Assembly (NCBI GenBank): GCA_905205855.1
Contig: CAJLFL010000049.1
Location: forward strand, 1-10,827
DNA from: an uncultured Eubacteriales bacterium
GTDB taxonomy: Bacteria > Bacillota > Clostridia > Monoglobales > Monoglobaceae
Direction: 5' to 3'
Length of the DNA stretch: 10,827 nt
Shown here: in pieces, positions 1 through 6,633 of the stretch
How positions within the stretch are numbered: position 1 is the first letter of the stretch
Layout of the letters: each line of letters opens with the position of its first letter
Position numbers and translations under genes: made by a program
The notes under the pieces: generated by a model
Told to the model about the DNA's origin: nothing
Databases searched by the model: none
What the model saw: only the letters and a program-made list of their open reading frames with translations

Positions 1-2245
1 CGTCATGGTTCCAAAAAAAGTAATTTGACAAACTGATGATTGAAGCGGAATGAGTTTTCATAATTGTATCGACAAAGCTGCAGAGAGTCAGCGGATTCAT
101 GTCGTTTACGGGCACGGTAAAATCCTGACCGAGATACTTCATGGCTGAATCTACTTTCGGATCGTAGGTAAGACCTATTACAGGTATACCCATTTTTGCG
201 GAGTAAATAAGAATATGCAGACGCATACCGATTATAAATTCAGCTCCGCCGACAATGCCGAGCAGCTGGGCAGGAGTAGGATGTCCGCTGAGAATATAGC
301 CTTTGTTTTTCATCAGTGACATTGCTTTTTTTGAAACTCCCATATCCTTGCTTTCCTGCATTGGAATGAACAGTATTTCAAGACCGTATTTGTCCTTAAT
401 ATAATCGGCAATATAAGCGGTTGTTTTAAGCATATCCGTATCGGCGTTTTTCCACGGACGAATTGAAACAGCGCAATATTTTTTCCCATCGGGCAGACCT
501 GTACGGCGCACAAGCTTATCCGCCTCCGGACGGCTTGCGGCAGCTAGCGTAAACGCCGGATCTGCCGTTATAATAATTTCTGGCTTATTAACGCCAAAGC
601 GTTCCAGTTCCTTGAGAGAATCAGGCTCGCGCAGGGTTATTATGTCGGCTTTGTTTAAAACGGAGGCAATCCTTTTGTGGTTTGCTTCGTGCCGAATCGG
701 ACCAATTCCGTTTGCATAAAGCATTACCTTTGCGCCCATGCGTTTGGCAGTGTTTATAACCCAAAGATAATATGCGAGCGACTTGTCGGAGGTGACATCC
801 TGTATAAGACTTCCGCCACCGCTGATAAGAAGGCGCGTCTTATGCATATTATATACTATCCGCGGAAAGTTAAAGCGGTGTATCGCATCAATTCCGTAGA
901 CATTTTTTGTTGATGCCGGATCGTTGGAAAGAGCAAGAATCCGTGCATCCGGGCGGTTGGCGCTTATGCTGTCAACTATTGCCTTTAAAATAGAATCGTC
1001 GCCGCTGTTATTATAGCCGTAATAGCCGGAAACCATAACATCGATTTTTCCGCGTGAGGTGCGGATGGGATTAGTCAGCAGGTACGAGTCTATATCATCA
1101 AATTCTTTTATATCCACCTGATTTATCGGACTGTTTTTTATAATGGAGATATACATTTTTACAGCGTCATCTGCCATTGTATCCACAGAATAATAATTCC
1201 GTACCGTTTCACGCGAGTATTTGCCAAGCTCCTTTTGCTTGTCAGCAGGCATTTTCAGTACGGTCAAAATATCCTGTTTAAGTCTTTCTGCGGTTGTTTC
1301 CTCACAGCCGCGGCAGCAAAAGTTGGTGTCTATCGCAACCTGAAGCTTGCTTTCGTCAAATATTCCGATATAGCCTTCGTTTCCGGCGATTATAGCCGGT
1401 TTTTCACATGCCATTGCCTCAAGCGCGGCGCGGCTTACTCCTATAAACAGGCTGCCGCTTGCGGTGAATTTGTTTATATCGGTACGGCTGCCGGTAGTTA
1501 TAATAAGACGCTTGCCGTAAGCTGAATTAACAGCATCAGCCTCATTTTTGATATTGTTATAATCGTTTCCGCCGCCTACAATTATAATTTCAAGATTCTG
1601 AATTTCATTTGCAATATCTGACGCAACCTCTATAAGCTTGTGCGCGGCATAACTGCGGTCCGTATCCATACGGCTCACATATACGATTCTTGTCTTGTCC
1701 GGAAGAAGGTTGAATTCTTTTGCTGTTTCCGAATAATCAGTGTCTGCGGAAAACTTGTCCATGTCTATTCCGTTTATGGTAACTCTTATGTTGTCTGCCG
1801 GAATCCCGTAGTTATCAATAAGATATTTCTTTATATCATCACTTACGGCAAGAGAGCGGTCTCCCCAGCGGGTGAGCAGATTATACGGAAACTTAGTGGA
1901 AAAAACCCAATGCGCTGTAGTAACAAATCTGAAGTGATAGCGTTTATGCAGCAGCGCGCATATAAATGCCGGTATACGCGCGTGGGCATGGACAACATCT
2001 ATGTGGTTTTCAAATATTATCTGCTTCAGCCTGCGGTATGCCTGATGAAGACATGCCGGGTTTTTGCTGTGAAACGGAACCTTAATATGTCTGATTCCCG
2101 CCTCCTCAAGCTCCGGAACATACGCTCCGCCGTTAGAGGCAGCGATAACTTCTATTCCGCGGCGTGAAAGAGCCTTGGCAAGCTCTACAATATGTGTTTC
2201 GGCGCCGCCTATATCAAGCTGCATTGTTGCAATCAGAATACGCAT
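1..2245 (-). CDS. csaB: GT4 glycosyltransferase fused to CsaB-type polysaccharide pyruvyl transferase (3' end outside window)
   Basis: An uninterrupted minus-strand frame of 748 codons runs from ATG at 2245 off the left edge, so the C-terminus is missing. The start is set by AAGGAG about 8 nt upstream. Residues 1-375 look like a GT4 (GT-B fold) glycosyltransferase: an N-terminal GGAETH loop near 13-18, VVHAHAR near 84-90, and the donor-site segment SRAALEAMACEKP at 271-283, although the first Glu of the usual EX7E motif is not present. Residues 403-748 match polysaccharide pyruvyl transferases of the CsaB type: GYYGYNNSGDDSI at 407-419, SGGGSLIQDVTS at 475-486, NGIGPI at 512-517, and GMRLHILI followed by YDPKVD at 673-699. 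CsaB proteins add ketal pyruvate to secondary cell-wall polysaccharide, creating the ligand of SLH-domain surface proteins. The fusion suggests the same polypeptide also transfers a sugar; acceptor and donor are not readable from sequence. CsaB alone is about 350-370 residues, so little is missing. Cytoplasmic; no signal peptide or membrane segment seen. Confidence 0.92.
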   Translation of the reverse strand, partial: MRILIATMQLDIGGAETHIVELAKALSRRGIEVIAASNGGAYVPELEEAGIRHIKVPFHSKNPACLHQAYRRLKQIIFENHIDVVHAHARIPAFICALLHKRYHFRFVTTAHWVFSTKFPYNLLTRWGDRSLAVSDDIKKYLIDNYGIPADNIRVTINGIDMDKFSADTDYSETAKEFNLLPDKTRIVYVSRMDTDRSYAAHKLIEVASDIANEIQNLEIIIVGGGNDYNNIKNEADAVNSAYGKRLIITTGSRTDINKFTASGSLFIGVSRAALEAMACEKPAIIAGNEGYIGIFDESKLQVAIDTNFCCRGCEETTAERLKQDILTVLKMPADKQKELGKYSRETVRNYYSVDTMADDAVKMYISIIKNSPINQVDIKEFDDIDSYLLTNPIRTSRGKIDVMVSGYYGYNNSGDDSILKAIVDSISANRPDARILALSNDPASTKNVYGIDAIHRFNFPRIVYNMHKTRLLISGGGSLIQDVTSDKSLAYYLWVINTAKRMGAKVMLYANGIGPIRHEANHKRIASVLNKADIITLREPDSLKELERFGVNKPEIIITADPAFTLAAASRPEADKLVRRTGLPDGKKYCAVSIRPWKNADTDMLKTTAYIADYIKDKYGLEILFIPMQESKDMGVSKKAMSLMKNKGYILSGHPTPAQLLGIVGGAEFIIGMRLHILIYSAKMGIPVIGLTYDPKVDSAMKYLGQDFTVPVNDMNPLTLCSFVDTIMKTHSASIISLSNYFFWNHD

Positions 2246-2290
2246 CGGGATTCTCCTTTTTATATCAACATAAATTAGTAACTATTATAC

Positions 2291-2319
2291 ATTTTATAAC
2301 AGTTCTCGTACGGTGTCAA
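2291..2319 (-). promoter_or_regulatory. Sigma-A-type promoter of the GT4-CsaB gene
   Basis: On the minus strand, TTGACA (2319-2314) and TAAAAT (2296-2291) are separated by 17 nt. Transcription would start near 2284, giving a leader of about 40 nt before the ATG at 2245. The -35 lies only 15 bp from the -35 of the divergent citrate synthase promoter, so the two are back to back. Confidence 0.7.
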
Positions 2320-2334
2320 TAAAATATTAAAAAG

Positions 2335-2363
2335 TTGACACATAAAAAATATTGTGCTATACT
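2335..2363 (+). promoter_or_regulatory. Sigma-A-type extended -10 promoter of citrate synthase
   Basis: TTGACA (2335-2340), a 17-nt spacer, and TATACT (2358-2363), with a TG one base before the -10 (extended -10). Transcription should start near 2370, giving a leader of about 55 nt. It is a near-consensus promoter, suggesting substantial basal expression. No clear operator or riboswitch was seen in the leader. Confidence 0.78.
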
Positions 2364-2425
2364 TTAACTTATTGTACTTATTTAATTTATGGTAAGTTAT
2401 AAAATTTTTCAGAGAGGTGATTTCA

Positions 2426-3829
2426 TTGAACAGAAATGAGGACACAAAAAGAATATCAGATGAACGGATTCAGGCGTATATCCAGCTTATACACCAGCAG
2501 AATTCTGTATGGAACACCATCCCTGACCATTACTACGGCGACTTTAACGTAAAACGCGGATTGAGAAATGCAGACGGCAGCGGTGTTCTTGCCGGACTTA
2601 CAACAATCGGTGAGGTTCACGGATATGTTATGGACGAGGGAAACAAAACTGCTGTTCCGGGTAAGCTTAGATACCGCGGTATTGATATGGAGGATATTAT
2701 ATCAAACTGTCAGAAGGAGCATCGCTTTGGATTTGAAGAAACTGCATTTTTGCTGTTGTTCGGCTTTTTGCCGGACAGAAAGACCTTAGACAGATTTTCA
2801 CATGTTCTTGCTTCGTGCAGAGAGCTTCCTTATGAGTTTACAGAGGACATGATTTTCAAGGCGCCGAGCAATAATATAATGAACAAACTCGGCAGATGCG
2901 TACTTGCCTTGTATTCATATGATGACAACCCGGATGATATATCCGTATCAAATCTTTTGCGCCAAAGCTTTGAGCTTATAGCAAGATTTCCGGTTTTGGT
3001 TGCAAATGCATACAGCTGTAAGCGTCACTATTTCGACGGTGAGAGCCTTGTGCTGCATAATCCGAATACAGAGCTTTCCGCTGCAGAGAACTTTTTGTAT
3101 ATGATAAGACCGAATAATGAGTATACACGTCTGGAGGCTGAGGTTTTGGACTTATCCCTGATTATGCAGGCGGAACACGGCGGGGGTAACAACTCTGCAT
3201 TTACGGTTCGTGTTCTTTCCTCTACGGGGACAGATACTTATTCAGCGATTTCGGCTGCTGTCGGTTCTCTTAAAGGGCCAAAGCACGGCGGTGCAAATGC
3301 CAAGACAATGGCACAGATGAAAGAGATAAAAGAGAACGTGTCAAATTGGAATGATGAAACCGAAGTGCTGAATTATCTTAAAAAGATTTTGCGTAAGGAA
3401 GCCGGTGACGGCAAAGGTCTTATATATGGTATGGGACACGCAGTATATACTATTTCCGATCCCAGAACAGGTATTCTCAAAAGAAAGGCAGAGGAGCTTG
3501 CTGAGGTTACCGGACATCAGGCGGAATTTGCATTGTATGATATGGTACAAAGGCTTGCGCCGAGAGCGTTTCTTGAAGAAAAGGGCTTGGAAAAGGACAT
3601 TTGCGCGAATGTTGATTTTTATTCCGGATTTGTATATCAGATGATGGGACTGCCGGAGGAATTGTATACTCCGCTGTTTGCTATGGCACGTATAGTCGGA
3701 TGGAGCGCCCATCGTATAGAAGAAGTAATGACCAGCAACAGAATCATCCGTCCGGCGTTTAAGACTATTGCAAAAAGAAAGTCGTACACTCCGATAGATG
3801 AAAGAGAAGAACTTCTCCCTGAGGACTGA
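2426..3829 (+). CDS. gltA: Citrate synthase (citrate/2-methylcitrate synthase family)
   Basis: Condenses acetyl-CoA with oxaloacetate to citrate in the cytoplasm, the entry step to citrate, 2-oxoglutarate and glutamate. The start chosen is TTG at 2426 (467 aa). A GTG at 2417 opens the same frame 9 nt earlier, but it lies inside the ribosome binding site AGAGAGGTGA (2411-2420), so it is unlikely to be used. Catalytic residues are in place: His287 in GPKHGGAN, His338 in YGMGHAVYTISDPR and Asp397 in NVDFYSG, with Arg347 of SDPR for substrate. AEHGGGNNSAF near 249-259 replaces the ADHE-type motif of proteobacterial enzymes. The roughly 70-residue N-terminal extension and the total length fit the longer, anaerobe-type citrate synthases. 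A 2-methylcitrate synthase role cannot be excluded, but no other prp gene is nearby. No terminator lies between it and the LCP gene 33 nt downstream, so the two are probably co-transcribed. Confidence 0.93.
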   Translation: MNRNEDTKRISDERIQAYIQLIHQQNSVWNTIPDHYYGDFNVKRGLRNADGSGVLAGLTTIGEVHGYVMDEGNKTAVPGKLRYRGIDMEDIISNCQKEHRFGFEETAFLLLFGFLPDRKTLDRFSHVLASCRELPYEFTEDMIFKAPSNNIMNKLGRCVLALYSYDDNPDDISVSNLLRQSFELIARFPVLVANAYSCKRHYFDGESLVLHNPNTELSAAENFLYMIRPNNEYTRLEAEVLDLSLIMQAEHGGGNNSAFTVRVLSSTGTDTYSAISAAVGSLKGPKHGGANAKTMAQMKEIKENVSNWNDETEVLNYLKKILRKEAGDGKGLIYGMGHAVYTISDPRTGILKRKAEELAEVTGHQAEFALYDMVQRLAPRAFLEEKGLEKDICANVDFYSGFVYQMMGLPEELYTPLFAMARIVGWSAHRIEEVMTSNRIIRPAFKTIAKRKSYTPIDEREELLPED

Positions 3830-3862
3830 TATTGTAAAACAGAAGAAAGGCCGGTTTTAAGT

Positions 3863-4891
3863 ATGACCAAATCTTTTAAAATTGTAACATTGGTTCTTAC
3901 CGGTGTGCTGATAGTGATATTCACTATGCTTGGAGTAGCCGCCGCAAAAAAAATATCGCAGCTTCCGCTCGGCGAGGAGGTCACAATGGCTGAACTCGAT
4001 AAAGAGGATGAGCAGGTAGGCTTGATTAACTTCCTTGTAATAGGGATAGATGATGACGGAACAAGAAGCGATACAATAATGCTGTTCTCATATGACGGAT
4101 ATTCAAACCGTGTAAACATTCTGTCAATGCCGCGTGATACAAGGATTATGCTTAACGGGTATCATCAAAAGCTTAATGCATCAATCGGTGTAGGTATTGA
4201 GAATGTAAAAAGGGGCAAGGATAAAGAGAAGGAAGAAGAACTGATTCGTCAGATAAAGGCGCTTACCGGTCTGCCGGTGCATTATTTTATGACGATTGAT
4301 TTTGATGCGTTCAAAGAAATCATAGACGCGCTTGGCGGAATTGATTTTAATGTTCCGTATAATATGAATTATGACGATCCTGCACAGAATCTTCACATAC
4401 ATCTGACTGCCGGGAAGCAGCATCTTGACGGTCAGGCGGCTCATGATTTTGTAAGATTCCGTCACAATAACAGCGGCCCGGCTCCCGGCGAATACGCTAT
4501 GGGTGACGAAGGACGTATATACTGGCAGCAGGAGTTTATGAAGGAACTGATAAAACAAAAAGCCGTACCGCAGTATCTTTCTAAAATAACCGAGGTATTT
4601 GACGTTGTAAGCAAAAATGTGCGTACAAATTACACTATGCAGGATCTTATCAAGCATTTGGGTGCAATAGAAAATATAGATGCAACCTCGGTTGAGGCTT
4701 ATGAGCTGCCGGGAGGATCATGGTATGAGGATTTCGGCGGCGGCAACGGTATATGGTGGTATCTTAATAATGAAGAAAAAACACGTACGCTGATAAATGA
4801 CGTATTTCTGCCGCGCAGCGCAGAGGATTGGGCAAAACAACAGGCTGAAGCCGGAAATGCCGAAAACTCTGCCGATAACCAAAGCAAGTAA
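3863..4891 (+). CDS. LytR-CpsA-Psr (LCP) family wall glycopolymer ligase
   Basis: A 342-residue membrane-anchored protein. A short cytoplasmic start (MTKSFK) is followed by one hydrophobic helix at about 7-28, then an extracellular domain. LCP hallmarks are present in order: NFLVIGIDDDGTRSDTIML at 56-74, SMPRDTRI at 88-95 (Arg and Asp that bind the polyprenyl pyrophosphate), ALGGIDFNV at 156-164, VRFRH at 197-201 and GRIYWQQEFMKELI at 217-230. LCP enzymes move lipid-linked glycopolymers such as teichoic acids, capsule or secondary wall polysaccharide onto peptidoglycan. The tail after about residue 318 is hydrophilic, Ala/Glu/Asn-rich and probably disordered. The ribosome binding site is weak (AGAAAGG, 12 nt before ATG), which fits read-through expression behind citrate synthase. 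The GT4-CsaB gene on the opposite strand is a plausible partner in the same wall-polymer pathway. The exact polymer cannot be read from sequence, so no LytR/TagU-type symbol is given. Confidence 0.92.
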   Translation: MTKSFKIVTLVLTGVLIVIFTMLGVAAAKKISQLPLGEEVTMAELDKEDEQVGLINFLVIGIDDDGTRSDTIMLFSYDGYSNRVNILSMPRDTRIMLNGYHQKLNASIGVGIENVKRGKDKEKEEELIRQIKALTGLPVHYFMTIDFDAFKEIIDALGGIDFNVPYNMNYDDPAQNLHIHLTAGKQHLDGQAAHDFVRFRHNNSGPAPGEYAMGDEGRIYWQQEFMKELIKQKAVPQYLSKITEVFDVVSKNVRTNYTMQDLIKHLGAIENIDATSVEAYELPGGSWYEDFGGGNGIWWYLNNEEKTRTLINDVFLPRSAEDWAKQQAEAGNAENSADNQSK

Positions 4892-4986
4892 CGCCTTTGT
4901 TAAAGATGTACAAAAAGTGATGCGCGATATATCTGAAATTCGTTATAATATTTTGAGAACAAAATTCTGTAAAATGAACTATTCCC

Positions 4987-5015
4987 TTGACAAAAGGGGA
5001 AAAATAGTATAAAAT
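4987..5015 (+). promoter_or_regulatory. Strong promoter of the str operon (rplGB-rpsL-rpsG-fusA)
   Basis: TTGACA (4987-4992), 17 nt, TAAAAT (5010-5015; the wider TATAAAAT begins at 5008). Transcription should begin near 5022, about 30 nt before the rplGB start. The preceding gap after the LCP stop (4892-4986) shows no convincing intrinsic terminator, so some read-through from the LCP gene is possible. Confidence 0.75.
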
Positions 5016-5052
5016 AGAACGGTTCGCAAGATAAAACAGGGGTGAGATGCAG

Positions 5053-5301
5053 GTGGAACGACTAAATACAGCCGACAGAGTTGTTGGGTTGAAGCAGTCA
5101 TCAAAAAAAGTTTCACAGGGTTTGGCAAAGGCGGCTTTTGTTGCCTCAGATGCCGATCCGCGGATTACCGAACCGTTTATTAAACTGTGTGCCGAAAACG
5201 GAGTTCCCGTTAATATGGCAGACAGTATGAAAGAGCTTGCAAAAGCGTGCAGGGTTGATGTGCCTGCCGCGTGTGCCGTGCTTTTAAAGCAGGGTGAATG
5301 A
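5053..5301 (+). CDS. rplGB: L7Ae-family RNA-binding ribosomal protein (YbxF/RplGB-like)
   Basis: A small L7Ae/L30e/S12e/Gadd45-fold protein, the first gene of the str operon. From GTG at 5053 it is 82 aa, the same length as B. subtilis YbxF as I recall it, and it shares the VGLKQSSKKVSQG RNA-contact start, the ASDADP segment (31-36) and the SMKELAKACRVDVPAACAVLL tail segment (positions 58-78). An ATG at 5047 in the same frame would add two residues, but it touches the ribosome binding site AGGGGTGA (5038-5045), whereas the GTG sits 7 nt after it. Family members bind kink-turn RNA; B. subtilis YbxF does so and associates with the ribosome. Position directly upstream of rpsL is the classical Firmicute arrangement, though there rpoB-rpoC usually precede it and here they do not. 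Confidence 0.9.
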   Translation: MERLNTADRVVGLKQSSKKVSQGLAKAAFVASDADPRITEPFIKLCAENGVPVNMADSMKELAKACRVDVPAACAVLLKQGE

Positions 5302-5308
5302 TTTTGTT

Positions 5309-5335
5309 AAAAACGCATTTGCGTTTTTATATATA
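5309..5335 (+). terminator. Terminator-like hairpin (possible attenuator) between rplGB and rpsL
   Basis: An 8-bp stem AAAAACGC / GCGTTTTT (5309-5316 with 5321-5328) with a four-base ATTT loop, running directly into a T-rich stretch. It starts 8 nt after the rplGB stop and lies about 30 nt before the rpsL start, within the same operon. The stem has only three G-C pairs, so it would be a partial terminator at best. It could lower rpsL-rpsG-fusA relative to rplGB, act as a 3' end for an rplGB-only mRNA, or be a processing site. Confidence 0.5.
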
Positions 5336-5360
5336 TTTTATATGCATGGAGGTGAACATA

Positions 5361-5771
5361 TTGCCAACATTTAATCAGTTAGTCAGAAAAGGAAGATCTA
5401 CCGTTGAAAAGAAGTCTACGGCTCCGGCTCTTTTAAAGGGTTTAAACACCATTAAAAAGAAGACCACAGATCAGGCTGCTCCTCAGAAAAGAGGCGTTTG
5501 CACATCTGTAAGAACCATGACTCCTAAAAAGCCTAACTCAGCGCTCCGTAAGGTTGCCAGAGTAAGACTTACAAACGGAATCGAGGTTTCAGCTTACATC
5601 CCCGGTATCGGTCATAACCTGCAGGAACACAGCGTTGTTATGATCCGCGGCGGACGTATAAAGGACCTCCCTGGTGTACGTTATCACATTATCCGCGGTA
5701 CTTTGGATACTTCGGGTGTGGACAAGCGTCAGCAGAGCAGATCCAAGTACGGTGCAAAGCGTCCTAAATAA
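5361..5771 (+). CDS. rpsL: 30S ribosomal protein S12
   Basis: S12 lies at the decoding centre of the 30S subunit and controls tRNA selection accuracy. TTG at 5361 is the start, giving the family start MPTFNQLVRKGR, preceded by GGAGGTGA (5349-5356) at good spacing; an upstream ATG-type extension in the same frame has no family similarity. The protein is 136 aa, longer than the 124 aa of E. coli because of the Gram-positive-type insertion at about 13-38. Conserved parts: PQKRGVCT (41-48), TPKKPNSALRK (54-64) and RGGRIKDLPGVRYH (97-109... region). The streptomycin-relevant lysines equivalent to E. coli K42 and K87 are Lys56 and Lys101, both wild type. Asp102 is the residue methylthiolated by RimO where that enzyme exists. 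Second gene of the str operon. Confidence 0.98.
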   Translation: MPTFNQLVRKGRSTVEKKSTAPALLKGLNTIKKKTTDQAAPQKRGVCTSVRTMTPKKPNSALRKVARVRLTNGIEVSAYIPGIGHNLQEHSVVMIRGGRIKDLPGVRYHIIRGTLDTSGVDKRQQSRSKYGAKRPK

Positions 5772-5804
5772 GATGCTTTTTCCGTAATCTGACAAATGAA
5801 TGAA

Positions 5805-5911
5805 GTGCATATATGTTCATAAATATACAGATGACCTTATATGCACGACAGCGGGATGCTCCCGTTGAGTACCTTATGGTTTATAATCCTATTAGAAGGA
5901 GGGGAAGAAAA
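5805..5911 (+). promoter_or_regulatory. Structured rpsL-rpsG spacer, candidate S7-type autoregulatory leader
   Basis: The 140-nt spacer between rpsL and rpsG carries two adjacent hairpins. The first is a perfect 9-bp stem GTGCATATA / TATATGCAC (5805-5813 with 5838-5846) whose 24-nt loop can form a further TCAT/ATGA pair. The second is an 8-bp stem CAGCGGGA / TCCCGTTG (5849-5856 with 5860-5867, one G-U pair) with a TGC loop. After them, CCT at 5888-5890 can weakly pair with AGG of the rpsG ribosome binding site (AGAAGGAGGGG, about 5895-5904). In E. coli the same spacer is where S7 binds and represses the str operon. Equivalence here is inference; no sequence match to the E. coli site was established. 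Confidence 0.45.
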
Positions 5912-6382
5912 GTGCCAAGAAAAGGTCATATTGCCCGTCGTGATGTTTTGCCTGATCCGATGTATAACAACAAAACTGTTACACGTCTTATCAACAACAT
6001 CATGTTAGACGGTAAAAAGGGTGTCGCTCAGAAAATAGTTTATGATGCCTTTGATATTATTAAAGAAAAAACCGGTAAAGAGCCGGTAGAGGTCTTTGAG
6101 GAGGCCATGAATCAGGTAATGCCCGTATTGGAGGTAAAGGCTCGCCGTGTCGGCGGTGCTAACTATCAGGTTCCGATTGAGGTAAGAGCTGATCGTCGTG
6201 AAACTTTAGGTCTTAGATGGATAACCTTGTTTGCCAGAAAGCGTTCAGAAAGAACTATGGCAGAAAGACTCGCTAATGAGCTGTTAGACGCAATCAACAG
6301 CACCGGCGGCGCGTTCAAGAAAAAGGAAGATACACACAAGATGGCAGAAGCGAACAGAGCATTCGCTCACTATCGCTGGTAA
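5912..6382 (+). CDS. rpsG: 30S ribosomal protein S7
   Basis: S7 nucleates assembly of the 30S head, binding the 3' major domain of 16S rRNA, and contacts E-site tRNA and mRNA near the exit. GTG at 5912 is the start: it yields the standard MPRKGHIARRDVLPDP opening and exactly the usual 156 aa, and follows the very strong AGAAGGAGGGG at proper spacing. An open extension upstream to 5813 has no family similarity and contains the hairpins. Recognisable blocks are KTVTRLINNIMLDGKK (about 21-36), VKARRVGGANYQVPIEVR (74-91), and the C-terminal HKMAEANRAFAHYRW. In E. coli S7 is the translational repressor of its operon; the structured spacer upstream suggests similar control here. No frameshift or odd residue seen. 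Confidence 0.98.
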   Translation: MPRKGHIARRDVLPDPMYNNKTVTRLINNIMLDGKKGVAQKIVYDAFDIIKEKTGKEPVEVFEEAMNQVMPVLEVKARRVGGANYQVPIEVRADRRETLGLRWITLFARKRSERTMAERLANELLDAINSTGGAFKKKEDTHKMAEANRAFAHYRW

Positions 6383-6392
6383 TTTTTGCTTT

Positions 6393-6479
6393 GAAAATTT
6401 GGATTCTTTGCCCGTTCGTCCGGCTCGCATATTTCAATATAGCTTGCCGCTCTGCACGAACAAATCCTCTAAAATTTTC
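6393..6479. repeat. Long broken palindrome in the rpsG-fusA spacer
   Basis: Nested inverted segments surround a short centre. From outside in: GAAAATTT (6393-6400) with AAATTTTC (6472-6479); GGATT (6401-6405) with AATCC (6463-6467); GTTCGT (6414-6419) with ACGAAC (6456-6461); CGGC (6421-6424) with GCCG (6446-6449); and ATATT (6429-6433) with AATAT (6436-6440). The mismatches are small bulges. It begins 10 nt after the rpsG stop. As RNA it would be one long hairpin; as DNA it resembles a small palindromic dispersed repeat. It lacks a clean downstream T-run, so it is not a standard terminator. Seen once in this window, so dispersal is unproven. Confidence 0.6.
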
Positions 6480-6520
6480 TTCGCAGAATTTTGTGTATAG
6501 TTTTCTTTAAAATGTTGCAG

Positions 6521-6633
6521 CACACCGGAATAGTTTATAATTCCGTTTGTGATACAATTCAACCGACGGACCGGAATTGGTCTAAGATTTAAGCAGGCTT
6601 TTGTATTCCGAAGCTCGGATAAAAGCTGTGCTT
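6521..6633 (+). promoter_or_regulatory. fusA leader with alternative pairings and a hairpin abutting the ribosome binding site
   Basis: Four short segments can pair alternatively: CGGAAT (6526-6531), ATTCCG (6540-6545), CGGAAT (6572-6577) and ATTCCG (6605-6610). The first two form a hairpin closed by CACA/TGTG (6521-6524 with 6548-6551). The second could instead pair with the third, as AATTCCG/CGGAATT (6539-6545 with 6572-6578), and the third with the fourth. The fourth lies within another hairpin: AAGCA/TGCTT (6591-6595, 6629-6633), GCTTTT/AAAAGC (6597-6602, 6621-6626) and a TCCGA/TCGGA tip (6607-6611, 6615-6619). That hairpin ends 2 nt before the fusA ribosome binding site AAAGGAGAG. The layout suggests control of EF-G translation; no known riboswitch class was recognised. 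Confidence 0.45.

Noticed and set aside
1640..2167. 175-codon plus-strand frame (and a shorter one at 1235-1525) within the left region
   Set aside because: The opposite strand encodes a continuous GT4-CsaB protein with clear motifs. The plus-strand translations show no family features and lack ribosome binding sites.
4850..4915. Weak inverted repeat around the LCP stop codon as a terminator
   Set aside because: The AAAG/CTTT-type pairing has a bulge and few G-C pairs, and it is not followed by a T-run.
5882..5887. Perfect TATAAT in the rpsL-rpsG spacer as an internal promoter
   Set aside because: No -35 element at 16-18 nt and no TG extension; the upstream bases are part of a GC-rich hairpin. 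Treated as chance.
6400..6480. Minus-strand coding relic within the palindrome
   Set aside because: The reverse strand is open for about 25 codons but shows no start, ribosome binding site or known protein motif; the inverted-repeat structure explains the sequence better.
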